A stretch of DNA of 64,000 bases. It comes from Dirofilaria immitis. Taxonomy: Eukaryota; Nematoda; Chromadorea; Rhabditida; Onchocercidae. The stretch lies in assembly GCA_024305405.1 (NCBI GenBank), contig JAKNDB010000109.1, forward strand, positions 6,758,001 to 6,822,000. Direction: 5' to 3'. Shown one piece after another: positions 47,501 to 59,827 of this stretch. Positions within the stretch are counted from its first letter, which is position 1. Each line of letters begins with the position of its first letter. The notes under the pieces were generated by a model. The model did not search any database. It was not told the DNA's origin and saw only the letters and a program-made list of their open reading frames with translations. Position numbers and translations under genes: made by a program.

Positions 47501-49386
47501 AAAACTCGACAACAGTATTAATTAGCTAAACAATAAATTTCAAATTTGAAAAATGCCAAATTTTTTTGAAATTTGTTGCAAATTGCTTCAATGATTTTCG
47601 ATGTTTTATTACAGACTGATTAGCTATCTAAGTATTGTTTGATAGTGTTATGAAGATAAGTTAAATTTTGCATGAAGTTTCAATTAATTTTTGGTTGTAT
47701 TACAAAAGGAAATCAGTAAATGAGCTACAGAATACAAGTTTATCATCAAATATTATGCAGATAAACGATAAGCAAAACGCAAACTCGATTATCCCACTAA
47801 CAAGAAACTAATTTGTAGCCGTCACAAGAACTCTCTGCTTCAAATTTTTACATCTTTTAAACATATTAGAAGAACAAAAATATTAGAAAAGATCAAAAAA
47901 ATATTAAACATATTGGAAGATTAAAATTGGAACATCTACAACGGATGATAATGGATAGAAATAGCATGAAGATAATAGGTTAATTTTGCATTTTTCTAAA
48001 CAATGATAAACATCTGATCGAAAACAATAATTAAACGACGAATGCAAAAATATTATTTCTCGTATAAAAACAAAGATTACTACCGTCCAAAGATCATGAA
48101 TTTGGTCGATTAATTTAAACTTTTAGAATTGATTGCTTTGCAAGTCTGAATGAATTCAAATTCATACGTTTTCATTCCTAGTACAAATATTGAGTAAGTC
48201 TGAAAAAATAACCAATTCATGATGAGCTAGTTTATCCGAGATTTATTTTCATTGCCAGAATCAGAAGTTTTAATTCCTATCATGAATATTCTTATGATTC
48301 TATGAGTTAAAAACTTGAAATCTTAGAAATTACTTCTGTATCTTACTTATTATTCAGGTAATCTTACTTATTAGTGAAGTTTTTTGGAGTATTTCAAGAC
48401 TACATATATATAAACATGTTGGATAATTTTAATGCGAATAATACGTAAATAAGAATATATGAGAATTTCCCAATGGATATTAGAAATTGTAAATTGCTAA
48501 AACTAATTTGATAATCATTGTCGTAAAAATTAAAATAAAATCCTATAATATATCATATATATCATGGATTCGGAGAATTTAATTTATATAAGCTAAATTT
48601 CGATATATATCGCTGGAGGAGATCGATTGAGTGCTCCTTCTTCCTCATTCATCACCGTAAAACATTTATTTATTTAAACGCATGAATTCATCCATTTAAT
48701 TTTTCTCATTGTCATAAATTTCAGACTGACTTAGTTTTGAAGCCTCCATCGAAAAATGTTAATATTTATTTCAAATTATCATGTTTCAAAAGCTTTCTTT
48801 TCTCAATCAATTTTTTTATTTTAAATTACCTGTTTCATTTATTCAATTTTCAGAAAACCTTAGATCAGTTTTCCAGAAATTTTTAAATATACAAAAACGA
48901 ATTATAGGAAAAAGCGATAGATGGAGTTTCAAAATGATAGTAATTTTAAAAATGTAGGAAATTCAATCCACCTGGTGCTTTGCCATTATAAGTAAAATTG
49001 ATAATTTGTAAAGTTGTTTCATTTACGATATAAACTCGTCCTTTAATATCTGCATCCGATGGATCAGGTAAATCACCAATATATACCCCATATTCAGGAT
49101 CGTAAGAATTGATTGTTAAGTTAGAATTAGCTCCTGCGCCTGAAGTGAACTTGTTTTGTAAATGTCTTCAAGTTGACATTTCTAATACTCATCTGTGCAT
49201 TTTTGTTAAATCGTAATTGTAGATATCAATCTGTGCAAACAATTTTGTTCAATAATTGCAATTTTCAGAAAAATATGCCACTGTGAGTAAATTATTATGA
49301 AAGTATGATTGGGAAATAATTCTCGAAATACCTGATAAAAGTGTTAAGAAGCAAGCAAATAAATGCGAGCGAAAAGTTGGTACCAT
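44554..49386 (-). CDS. Skeletor-like protein with two DM13 domains
   Basis: Twelve minus-strand exons: 49386-49332, 49139-48972, 47381-47305, 47201-47076, 46828-46657, 46580-46493, 46318-46133, 45975-45775, 45652-45558, 45365-45260, 45132-44920 and 44787-44554. They encode about 573 residues. Residues 1-19 look like a signal peptide (MVPTFRSHLFACFLTLLS). DM13 domain 1 (about 35-140) has YIVNETTLQIINFTYNGKAP then DLYFWLD; DM13 domain 2 (about 158-271) has VIDRRTIKIFGFTFDGDKAP then DGYFFVGRGPNVAHDSG and ends WLSVYCYKFRVDFGHV. The C-terminal Skeletor block is clear: FQLGPPGGRRGY, WYVNGYLADIYLKRGVTYTF, IEGGNDKS, NPLYISDDPFGGF, and TPDTLYYQ before NMGWKI. No typical DOMON domain is visible between DM13-2 and this block, unlike insect Skeletor. 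The last 20 or so residues are hydrophobic (VIYTCVIPSILCFVICSAF), suggesting a membrane or lipid anchor. Exon 7 to 8 does not join in phase with the best splice sites (see separate entry). Function in nematodes is unknown; an extracellular or surface role is inferred. Confidence 0.88.
45976..46188 (-). other. Splice-phase conflict between Skeletor exons 7 and 8
   Basis: Exon 7 in its DM13 frame ends in phase 2 at a strong GTAAGT donor, but the strong TTTCCAG acceptor of exon 8 needs phase 0; joining them gives a TAG nine codons on. Two readings are possible. A one-base deletion after FGHVS would switch to another open frame that ends PHVPPQKR in phase 0. Alternatively exon 8 starts upstream at 46012 after the weak acceptor TTCGAAG, which restores phase and adds LFEEKYKNLYFQ. 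The sequence alone cannot decide. Confidence 0.6.
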
Positions 49387-49410
49387 TTTTAATTCTGAAA
49401 GCGAAAGGAA
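49387..49410 (-). promoter_or_regulatory. Probable spliced-leader acceptor of Skeletor-like gene
   Basis: On the minus strand CCTTTCGCTTTCAG is followed by AATTAAAA and the start ATG. The acceptor is ten bases ahead of the ATG in an otherwise unspliced leader, as is typical of nematode trans-splicing. The spliced leader itself is not encoded in the window. Confidence 0.6.
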
Positions 49411-50025
49411 TTGGTAAACAAAACTGGCTAAAGGTAAAATGCTCTTCCCTCCTTTCCAAGTGGAAAGTGAAAAGGAGGGAAGAAAGTGGCAGAAAGGGAG
49501 AGAGAAAAAGAAGAAAAAGGGACGAGAAATACGATCTGCATATTGATGATGAGTAAGTGGCTGGATGATGACATTTGCTGTGACACGAAGGAAAACAAGA
49601 AAAACATGGGCAAGGTCAAGCGAACATCGCAACATAACAAATTTGTAAGAGAGTCTTGTAAGGACTCATTTCTTAGCACTAAGATACAAAAATTTACAAT
49701 TTATTCTTTGACATGTACAGAAAAAGGAAATTTGTAAAACATCATCAAACAGGCGATAATTTTTTTTTAAATTAAACTTTAACTTTCTAATTTTCTCATA
49801 TGCTGGTCAACCGACTCATTCATTACCATTATCAAACAAAAGCATTAATGATCATTATTCATCGCAGAATAATCGATAACTATTATTACAAATTGATCAA
49901 ACTTCGCACTAAACTGTTAGAAGATCATATGTAAATCATGAAATCATCAAATGATCATAGTCATAGTAATCAGATTGTAGCATTCTCCTTCCCATACTTT
50001 ATCACAATATAACATTTCTAATCAT

Positions 50026-50058
50026 GAAATATTTCAGCGCTGAGTGCTGAAATATTTC
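50026..50058. repeat. Hairpin, 13-bp arms
   Basis: The arms GAAATATTTCAGC (50026-50038) and GCTGAAATATTTC (50046-50058) are exact reverse complements around a 7-base loop. Each arm itself contains the palindrome GAAATATTTC. Confidence 0.85.
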
Positions 50059-52407
50059 TCAAAGTTTACCTTTTATAAAATAAATTATTTTTTCAAACAT
50101 TCACTTTTTATTTGCGTTGAATACCATATGGTATAAAATGATGGAAAAGGAAAAACTCGGCAATGGACAACAATGATACATCTGTTCTTAATTCAAAAGG
50201 AATCATTCTTCCATCTGTTTCGATAAGACGGACTCTTCGACAAACAACGAGGTTAATGAACCGTATCAAGACAATAATTATGCTATACAAGTGATAACTA
50301 ACTATTGCTTTTTAATCTTTCACTGAGTGCTTTAATATGTGAAGGGAAATAAGTAATGATAGTTACCGTGTATCGTGATTTTTATGTCATTCTTGCTTGC
50401 GATTAAAAGAATTATTTTCAGAACTGTTTTATGCCACCAAAGATTACTTTTAGAAAAACGACCGATTATAAAAATACGGAAATTCGTTGAGTCCACATCT
50501 AAATTCTATCTCAGAACATTAAAAGATAAAAGTATTCATTACTTAAATATTCGTCGAAATTTTCGGCTTTAAAGCACAACTAAGTCCTAACTGAAAATTA
50601 ACAAATTTGAACTGCTGATGTAAGTAATCTTTTTGGGAGAGAAAATTGTAATTTAACTCTTTTTAAATTTTCGTTTTTGAAGAGGCAATATCGAGTATGT
50701 TATCTTCATTCTGAATATAAAACATGGAAAAAGAATATTCAGGCATTTATATTTGTTGTTAATTTGAGGAAAAAGGATTTATCGCATATTTTTAAAAATA
50801 GTAATCATTTTTGGCGGAAAAGTAAAGCAGTATTATTTATTTAAAAGGGGAATATACGATCATTTAAAGAACAAATAAAAGCTATTTGCTATATGTCCCT
50901 AGAAGACTGAAACGAAATTAATTCAATTAATAGTAAAATTATGCACTAATTGGTTCAGTTGGAATAAAGTTGAAATATCATAGAAGTTTAAAAATGATGA
51001 AAATCTAATAAATCGTGCAATTGAAAACGTTTGTCATAAGCACTTTCAGATTTAAAATTTCTGAAAAATTTTACGTCATTTCAAGAAATTTATCAATCTT
51101 GTTAAGAAAATTGAAATAAAATTATCAAACATGGAAAATTTGACCTTGAGGAAAAACGTTATATTCGAGAAATAAGCTTGGATGACATCTTTTTCACTGA
51201 AAAGATTATAACCGATAACAAAGCACCATCCATCCATCATTTACTCTATTAATCTCCATTCCTAATATATAATCCTCGATATCAAAATTGCCTTTCAATT
51301 TCTTCATCTTAGATTATATTACTCGAACATTCAAAAATAACACGATAATCTATATTGAATTGATTATTATTATTATAAAAGATGAATCGGCACAAATCAA
51401 CTTAATATTGTTTATACATTCTTTCTTACATACCGAAATAACAACAGAATATCCATTTATTTTTCTGTTCTTTATTTTTCCACTCATCATTTTTCTTGGG
51501 AAAAATTCATTTATCCGAAACGTTTCTGGTCACTGATTAATTTCATGTGCCGCTTTAAATAAAATTTGCTTTTAAATCGACAAAATAACTAGAATTTCAT
51601 TAGGTTCCAGAGAGCTAATCAAGAAATATGTTCAGATGAATAATGAATTACTTTCCCGTATTCTTTGCTACTTAGTCAGATAAGATTAGTTAGCAGTATA
51701 CTTTCTGAACAAACACCCTTAGGGTGCGATATGTACATGAAATCATAAACCGACTTGCGAAGTTTGATCACTATATCAGAAATGGCTTCTTCTTGAAATC
51801 GACACTTGAAAATGTTCCAAAACATTACAAGAAATCTTAAAATATTCAAATGATCTCAAACCAACATTAATGTTTTTCCTAAACAGATTTTGCTAAATTT
51901 CTTTTCAACCTATGGCATAAAAAAATATATTCGTCACAAGTAATAATGAATAAAACAGATTAATTTGAAATTTGAACAAATAAAGTAATTAAATGTTTTA
52001 AATTTCGTAATATTAAATCAATTAAATGCAAATATTCTGATGATATAGAAAAGTATCCATAACGATCATTCCAAATCTGGTGGCACGTTATGCTGAATTG
52101 TATAGCGTGAGGATCGGTTTTCGATGTTAAGCACATAACGAATCCAAATTTCGAAAGTCGAAAGGGAATTGTGATTAGAGATAGAAAATGGTATAAAAAT
52201 AAAGATCGTGTAACAGATAAGTAGATTTCAAGAAACAGTTTACAAAAGATGGTGCGACCTCAAAAACATTACAAGAATTTGAGGATTTCAAGATATTTTT
52301 ACCTTAAAGAAGTGAAGATCATTGATCAATGTTTATTTTCTAAACAGCGATATAAGAACAAAAAAACTTCGAGTACTGCAGCATATTCTAAGTCTAAATT
52401 ACGAAAT

Positions 52408-52452
52408 TCAAATCAAAATTGCTCAAATCAAAATTGCTCAAATCAAAATTGC
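52408..52452. repeat. Three exact 15-base tandem copies
   Basis: The unit TCAAATCAAAATTGC is repeated exactly at 52408, 52423 and 52438. A 73-codon frame at 52249-52470 crosses it and gives SNQNCSNQNC-type repeats, but nothing else supports that frame as a gene. Confidence 0.9.
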
Positions 52453-53830
52453 AATATCGCTCATGCCTAATTAATGATTTTCATTTGACTCTGAATATCA
52501 ATAAATTTAAGGCATATGAAAGTTATAATTCTTGATTTCTTTATCGCCAAATAGAAAAAAATTCAATTCCCGAATTTAAGTTTTATTCAAACTTGGAAAT
52601 ATTTTGTCAAACCACAGCGTTCGAATTTTTATTATCAAAATTTCAGATAAAGATATTATATTCTGAAAACTTGTTCCCATCTGACCAATAACTATTTCAA
52701 ATAACTAAATCTGGTAAATCGTAGGAAGGTTGTATAATTTATGAGTTAAGTAATAGTAATATTTTGCAAACAGATAATTTTTATTCTTTGAAGATTTCAA
52801 ATTGTCCACTATCAAAAATGACTTATCTGAAGTGATTTCACATTTTCAATTATCGATTAACAAATTGACTAAAAGTTAAAAGTGGCAGAAGTCCTTACAC
52901 TGACTTTTTTATTGTTTTGAGTTACAAAGTTTTTCTATTTTGAATCATCAATGATAAGCTCGGTCCTGCAGGAGCGTGCAGATTGTCTTCCGGATAATCC
53001 ACTTCTTTTCTTAGGCGCAGATAAAGTGTCGAACTTGGAAATGATTATTTTTAAATGAAAATAAATCCAGCAGCGAAGTTAAGCAAGGTGAAGTAGAAAT
53101 CGAAATATCTTGTTTGCATTATCTTTAACATCGTTAACAAAACAACCGGATTATTTTGATCCAGAAAAATTTTCTTAACCATCCAGAAAACTACTACCAT
53201 TTCATCTTATCCTCGTCCTGAGAAAATATTTTTCTAAGAAAACATAGCAAAAAGTGGAAAACCGGGTTTCATATATAGCAATAAAAAATGTCGAAACGCA
53301 CAGTTACAAGGACAGAAGTATTGTCTTTGATAAATTCAATCAATTAGGAGAGAATTTCTGTAGTTGAAAATATTGAAGTTGCATGGGATCCTTCAACACG
53401 AATTTCTTCATGCGGTATTAATTTCCCTTTTAACACTGAATTATTGCTAGCTCTAATTTCTCAGAATGACAAAAGGCACAAAGCAACAAAAATCAAATAA
53501 CTAATTTTTATCATTATTATAAGTGGTTTCCAAGCGATATAAAGAAATCGCTGAGAGTTGGGATTAAGATAATGACATCCATAACGAATTCCTTATTAGC
53601 ATTGCAATTTCTGTAGAAAAATTGAAATTTGGAAATCAATCACAAATTTCAATGCGTTTTCAAGTGAATGTTTCCCAGCGATACCCACCCAGCGGTAATA
53701 ACGACGATGATCGAAATTTTAAGCATGACTGCCAGTTTTACGTACGCTGTTTGAGTGCAGAATATCTGTAATGTACAGTAATTACATAGATAAGAAACAA
53801 TACACATCATACACATACAAAAATACATTC

Positions 53831-53859
53831 ATACACACACGCACATACACACACACACA
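53831..53859. repeat. CA-rich microsatellite
   Basis: An imperfect CA run, ATACACACACGCACATACACACACACACA, is preceded by further ATACA repeats from about 53800. Confidence 0.85.
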
Positions 53860-54550
53860 TTGACATGCATAAGCAATTTTCGTTTGGCGACAATTGTCTT
53901 CAGCCGAAGCAGAATCGCTTTCAAAAATTCAAAGCTAAGCAATTTGTATCGAAATTGGTTTTCAGGTGGAAGAATTTAAGAGATTTATGAGGAGAGACTA
54001 TGAAGGGATTTAATTTCAAGCAAAAATCAATATTATATATCATAAAGGAAAAAGAGCACTACTTTTGGGGAAATAGAAAGTCTTAATTCTCATGAAATTC
54101 ACAGTTCGAGTTTTAAGAAATGAAGTTATGATGGAATCGTACTGTGAAGGGAGTATGTATTTTCAACAACAATAAAAGAAGCGATAACTGGCAATAATTT
54201 GAGTTAAAAAAGCGTGCAAACTGTTGACTGCAATAGCATGCTGTAAAAAATGCAAATATGTACAATATCGAGAAGCACGAAGGACAGAAAAGTGATTTCT
54301 TGTCGATTAGATTATTTCTCATATTTCACTATAAAATAGGTGTTATTATGAATGGATCTGTTCGCACATTATCCCGTAATACGGTGTGGAAACAATTTGA
54401 ATGAATTTCATTCTGGTTCAGAAGCTTTCAACAAATTTCTACTGATAGTTTCTTTGCTCACATTAGTTTTTTTAAATAAAAAAATACAAAAAGAATGATT
54501 GCATTAACCATTTCCAATCATTAGAAATATATCCTGTTATCAATATTAAG

Positions 54551-54572
54551 TACCGAGTTACCTAACTCGGTA
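54551..54572. repeat. Hairpin, 10-bp arms
   Basis: TACCGAGTTA-CC-TAACTCGGTA is an exact inverted repeat with a two-base spacer. It is unusually GC-containing for this AT-rich stretch. No adjacent gene is seen. Confidence 0.8.
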
Positions 54573-55402
54573 ACACGCAAAGATAAAACAGATTTTCTTC
54601 CTTTTTAAAAACTCTACAGATGGCGTATTTCATGATCACTCGACTTGCTTACGTACAGTAATTCCATCAAAAAAATCACATATCATTATTATAATAGTTA
54701 TTAGTCACGCAATTATTATTATAATCATTATAATTACTAAATATTTTAAAATATCCATCGTTTCCAGCATGACGTCTTAAAACCCTTTTTTGACTCAAAA
54801 AATGAAAATTATCCAGACAAAAGAACAAGTGATGAGAAGAAGAATTACAGAAGGAGAGTTAAAAAAAAAAGAAAAATGAAGCGATAATACTTCCTGTCTA
54901 GCGATTAAATGTTTCGGGTGAAAGTCTACAAATCGTCTTAATGCTCGTGTACTGAATCATTACCTATCATCATTACTATTATTATAATTTTGGTATAATA
55001 TACTATCCTACTGCAATATTCATTTTTATGCATAGAAATACTCCGTTATTTTTATCCTATTGCGATCACTTTAGGGGCTGCAAAAATGAGTTTAAATTAC
55101 CTTAAAATAATTTTTTCATTCTTAGACTCAAGAAATGTCAAGAAGAAAATGAGAAATTTCCAGCAAAATCACTAATTTCGTCTAATACTAGTCAAAAGAA
55201 TAAACTATTTCAGTGAGCCATTGTTGGCACTGATATAGATTATTCAAACAAGATTATAACGGCAATTTCCCACGGATTTATATTACGCTAAAATTCCTTG
55301 CATCGAATCTATTCGGGAATTAGAACTTCATGTATTATAAATATCGACAACCTGAATGTTGCCTAATCATTGCATAAGAATTATGAAGTTGTAAGATAAC
55401 TG

Positions 55403-55425
55403 AATAAATAAATAAATAAATAAAA
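55403..55425. repeat. (AATA)n microsatellite
   Basis: A short run of AATA units, AATAAATAAATAAATAAATA and one partial unit. Confidence 0.9.
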
Positions 55426-58400
55426 AGTAGCTTGGAACTTATTCTAATCAGCCTTCTGTTGAAAAACTGAGAAATTAGTGAGTACAGTTAAGGAATATTA
55501 AAACATGGAATGTAGATTTTCGGTGGCATGTAGGTAGAAATATAAAAGAAAGAATTCTAGTTATTCTACACGGACATGTAGAATGGACGGAGCAAGGTCA
55601 TGACATCACAGAAATATCTCTGAATTCAATCAAAAATTTTGAGTAGTCATAGAGTAAAAATTATTTAAAAAAATAAGGCGGAGATATTATAACCTCATCG
55701 CGTTTGTCGAATTTTATCTTTGATTAAAATACTTCGCAAAATCTTCGTTAATGTCAACATCTAACACAAAAATATTAAACAGGAATAATTTCCGTAGTTA
55801 AATTAATACCAAGTGGGCAAATGAGATGAATGAAATGAATTAGGGCAAACAATTTAGGTGAGATTCTTTCACTGTATTCCTATTTTCTATTGCAATATAA
55901 ACATACTTATTTTAAATCAAAATAAAAAAAATAGCGCTATCAGTGAGGAGAAAAAGAAACAAAAACGAGTTTCGATTTGAAATAAGATGTAAAGTGGGAT
56001 TGGAATCTATTTCATTAGGTTTACTTTTGTAGCAACTTGTATCGATATTTATCTGCAGAACTTTTGGCCAAGTTAGAAATTAAGCTGGTTACTATTGGAG
56101 TATAAAATAGAAAACTTAGTAATTATATGAAGCGACAAATTGAATAATGTGAATTACGGTTCGTAAGTATTATATCACTGAACGGAAACTCGTCACGATA
56201 TCTGAACCAGTGCCAAACTTTGTTTTCAGGGATATTTGTGAAGAGAAGCATAGAAAGAGAAGTCCAAAGTCCAAATGTTTCTTTATTCAGCTTGCATAAA
56301 AATAATTGCGATTGCATGATGATGAAATTTGCAATTTAGTGAATTTTAAATTGACAACTTTTTGTATGAGATGCAGTTTTCGAAACATCAGATTTGCATA
56401 TTAAGATAGTTAATGATAGTGGAAAATGATGGGATAAATAATGAGTGGAAAGAGGAGAAGGGAGGGAGGGAATGACGCGGGGCAAAAGAGAGTTAAACAA
56501 ATTGGAGTACTTAGTCTAACATCGCGGATACTTGGATGGATTTTCCTCAAGAAAACTGTTACAATTGCATCAGATCTATAAATTATAAAAGATTAATATA
56601 GTGAGTGAATCAGCGAATAAATTGTTTTGGCGTAATATTACTTAATGCAATTAGGTAATAAAAGTTCATTCGATTAAAATTTAAACCCAATTATTGTCGA
56701 AAATCTAGCAAATTTTTAAAGTAATAAGCTCCTACACTTGCACCATTATATCTGTCTCTTGTAGCCCCTCGTTTTCAAAATGTTTAGATCTTAGTATCGA
56801 AAATTTTCAAAACGCCTCTAAATTCTTCTGACAAATCTTAAAATATAGTGAGAAGCATAAAATATTTTACTCATCCACTTTTGTTCTTTAATCGTTGACA
56901 TAGAATCAACAAGAACCAAATGGCTAAGAAGTTGCTCTCATATATAAATATTACCAATAATACAGTTTTATTCTGTTATTTTTTTCTCAATAGCGATGCA
57001 GGTAGTTGCAACAAATAATGCAACATGCATTCAGTAATTACTCTAGATTTATTTTTTCGAAATTGTTTTTCTTTTCTAATTCAATGACATTTTAACCTAA
57101 GGTAGTTGGTAGTACATGAATTCTTCTCCCGTCCTAATTATCAAACAACTATTTTTGAATTTTCTTTATTTTTTCAAAAATACGACCAAGAAAAAATATA
57201 ATTTGAAGAATGAAAATATATATTAAATTTTCCTCAGATTTTTCATATTTTTAAAATGCCAGCCACTGTCTCATCCCTTTGTTGTGTGTCTCAATGATAT
57301 ATCACGCTTTCCTAATTGCTACACAGCCAGTCATTCTCTAACTCTTTTTGAAAATGATGTCTTAAGTTCATTATGATAATCATTATCTTCCAATATCAGA
57401 ACTAGAAAAAGCAAAGAGATGCATTACTGAAATGTCCAGATTTTTCTAAAGAAACAAAATTCTTCTAAATTTTTTCCGCAATGTTCCGCAAACTGAAGAT
57501 TCTAGTTCTCGAATGGTTTGAGGATTTTGAAAAAAAGAGCTAGTTTTCCTTAAGACTTAGATCGTTTTAAATTTATATAGCATTTTATTATTTTGGTTAA
57601 GTAAGAATTTGATAAAAATCCATTCTTAAGTAGACACATTAATATTTGACAACCTACGTCGGACTGAAATCAATCAAATTTATTGATCCTTAGTCAATAC
57701 CAAAATCTATAGTTTTTACATTTTCAGTTTTTCTTATCTCACTTTCTATTTGAATAAACCAATTTGAATGCTATATGCTATTTCAATTTTATGTGATTCA
57801 GAGCACCGCCTCGCAAATAAGTTAAAAATTAAGAAGAGTTTGGCAAGTAAGAATACTATTGATAGGATGTTGGAATGATGAAATTCATAGGGCTAATGAG
57901 GTGATCTGTGGGAGAAAATCAAAGTGATAATTTGATATTCCGATCTAGATTGAAATTGATTAAATTGGGTCAACAACTTTTTAACTATCAGGTTAAATAA
58001 ATATTGCATCTAATTCACCGTATAAAATTATTTATATCCCAAATCTTTTGGACTCCTTTTTATCGGTGCTATGTGTAAATTTTATACCATTTAAATGAGT
58101 TAGTTTGGAGTTCTGGGTCTACTTCCGAGACTTAAATAAGAGCAAATAAAGCTTAATTTTAACTGGATAATTCTATTGCAATTTATAATCGCATAACTTA
58201 ATGGTCAGTTACATCATGTCGTATCACATCGTTAAAACATAATTTACGATTGCTTTCATAATTAGACAGCTTTTAAAATTAACAACTATAATCTATTTAT
58301 TTTGCGATTATTTACGTGACTGTTCACGATATCCAAGCGAATACATCTGATTAATAAAAGAAATACTAATTCTTTAGCAGAGTAAGAAATTTGAAATGTC

Positions 58401-58461
58401 GAGTCAAGATGGTAGGAAGTTGATGATATCGTCAAGAATATACAGTGTCAACTAATAGCGA

Positions 58462-58526
58462 TTAACCCACAGCAGACTCTTCGTTGTCACTGGTTATTTC
58501 GACATTTTGGATATCATCCGTACACG
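58462..58526 (-). CDS. Orphan terminal exon candidate
   Basis: On the minus strand TTTCTCGCCAG, a reasonable acceptor, is followed by two bases and then an open run CTDDIQNVEITSDNEESAVG and a TAA stop. The acidic, Ser/Glu-rich composition is typical of a protein C-terminus and unlike the AT-driven frames around it. I could not find an upstream exon with matching phase between here and the satellite at 59.83 kb. It may be a gene remnant or chance. Confidence 0.25.
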
Positions 58527-59827
58527 CTGGCGAGAAATATGGAATTTATCACTTTCAAATAAATTCATCAGAAATTTGTATATTTAAGTCTATGATATTT
58601 TTTTGGACAGAAGAAATAATAATGTTCGGCTTCTGTTAATCCTGATTTATGAATTCGTAGATTCAGATCATGCAAACGAAAATGTTCAAAAACGTATTTG
58701 TTGTGCAGTATTACAATGATTGATGCCCGCAATAGAAGTATGCCAACAATATATCATTAAAAATATTTCAAAGTTCATTTGAAGCACTTCCAGGAAGGTT
58801 CAGGTCGATGGGGCAACAAAAATGAAAAACTACTGATGTTATCAAAGAAAAAAATTAAAAATAATTTGTATCGACAAGAATGACGCGTAAATCAATGGAA
58901 AAAAATGAACCAAGTATCCTTTCTTTCATATTTCTTCGTTCGTAAGACAACCGCTTCGGAAGTGAAAAAAAAAAAAAACACAGGTGTTCATTAAACTAGT
59001 CGTTAACATTTTTTGGATACCCTAATTTTTACATCCTGATGTATAACTCGTTATTTTTCATGAATTTTATGCATCGATTCCCTTCATCACATATCTTCTA
59101 TGAAGTGTATCAAAGAAAAAAATTTAATATTAAAAAAATAAGTGACAAATATTCAGTGCTCAAAAGCTGTTTAAGTGATTACGGCGCATAAAATATTTGA
59201 TCATCTACAGTTCGTCTTCCGCTCTGTAGACATGGATCTCTCGTTAGAATGATACAAATACTCATGAAATCGTCAAAAACAATACTACCCTGTTATTTGA
59301 CAATAAAAAATTCCATTTTTATGTTATCTTTGGATTGTTTAATTTTTTATGCAATCCAATATGTATAATCCTCGTATTACGTCGCTTTCAGAGTCTTATT
59401 GAATAAAATAAATTTACGAAGTAAATTTATGACATCTTATTTAGTTCATCTACTGATATATGTGCCGTCGTTAGAATCGTTTATTTTGCAAATTTTCTGT
59501 AAAAAAATTAGCGTTCACCTTTATGCTCTGTTTGTTGGTGGTGCCACACTTTCTCACTATCGTTCACTTGCCGATTAATGCCGAGGTGTCGAGTTAAGAC
59601 ACAATCATTCAAAATGATCTATTGTTATTTAAAAAGCTTGCTACTGCAGAGATTTCGCCATGATAATCAGGAATACAGTAGGAAATGTTTTCATTTCCCC
59701 GAAATCAAGCAAGATAAAGCGTCATAAGAATATATTTGAAAATAAATTTTACTGAAATCAAGATATAGAGAAAACAACGCTCGCTATCCATGTTTTTGTT
59801 TTTCTATAGTTAGTACTTTGAGAAAAT

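Larger units (their letters stand above)
49411..58461. other. Nine-kilobase gene-free stretch
   Basis: I find no exon chain with recognisable protein. Open frames such as 50375-50572, 51288-51536 and 52249-52470 (plus) and 54113-54322 (minus) have biased, AT-driven composition and no motif. The interval holds small hairpins, a three-copy 15-base repeat, a CA-rich run and AATA repeats, listed separately. Confidence 0.4.

Noticed and set aside
49249..49635. 128-codon minus-strand frame covering the Skeletor start
   Set aside because: Only the part at 49386-49332 is exon; upstream residues come from a pyrimidine-rich leader before the CTTTCAG acceptor, and downstream ones from intron 1.
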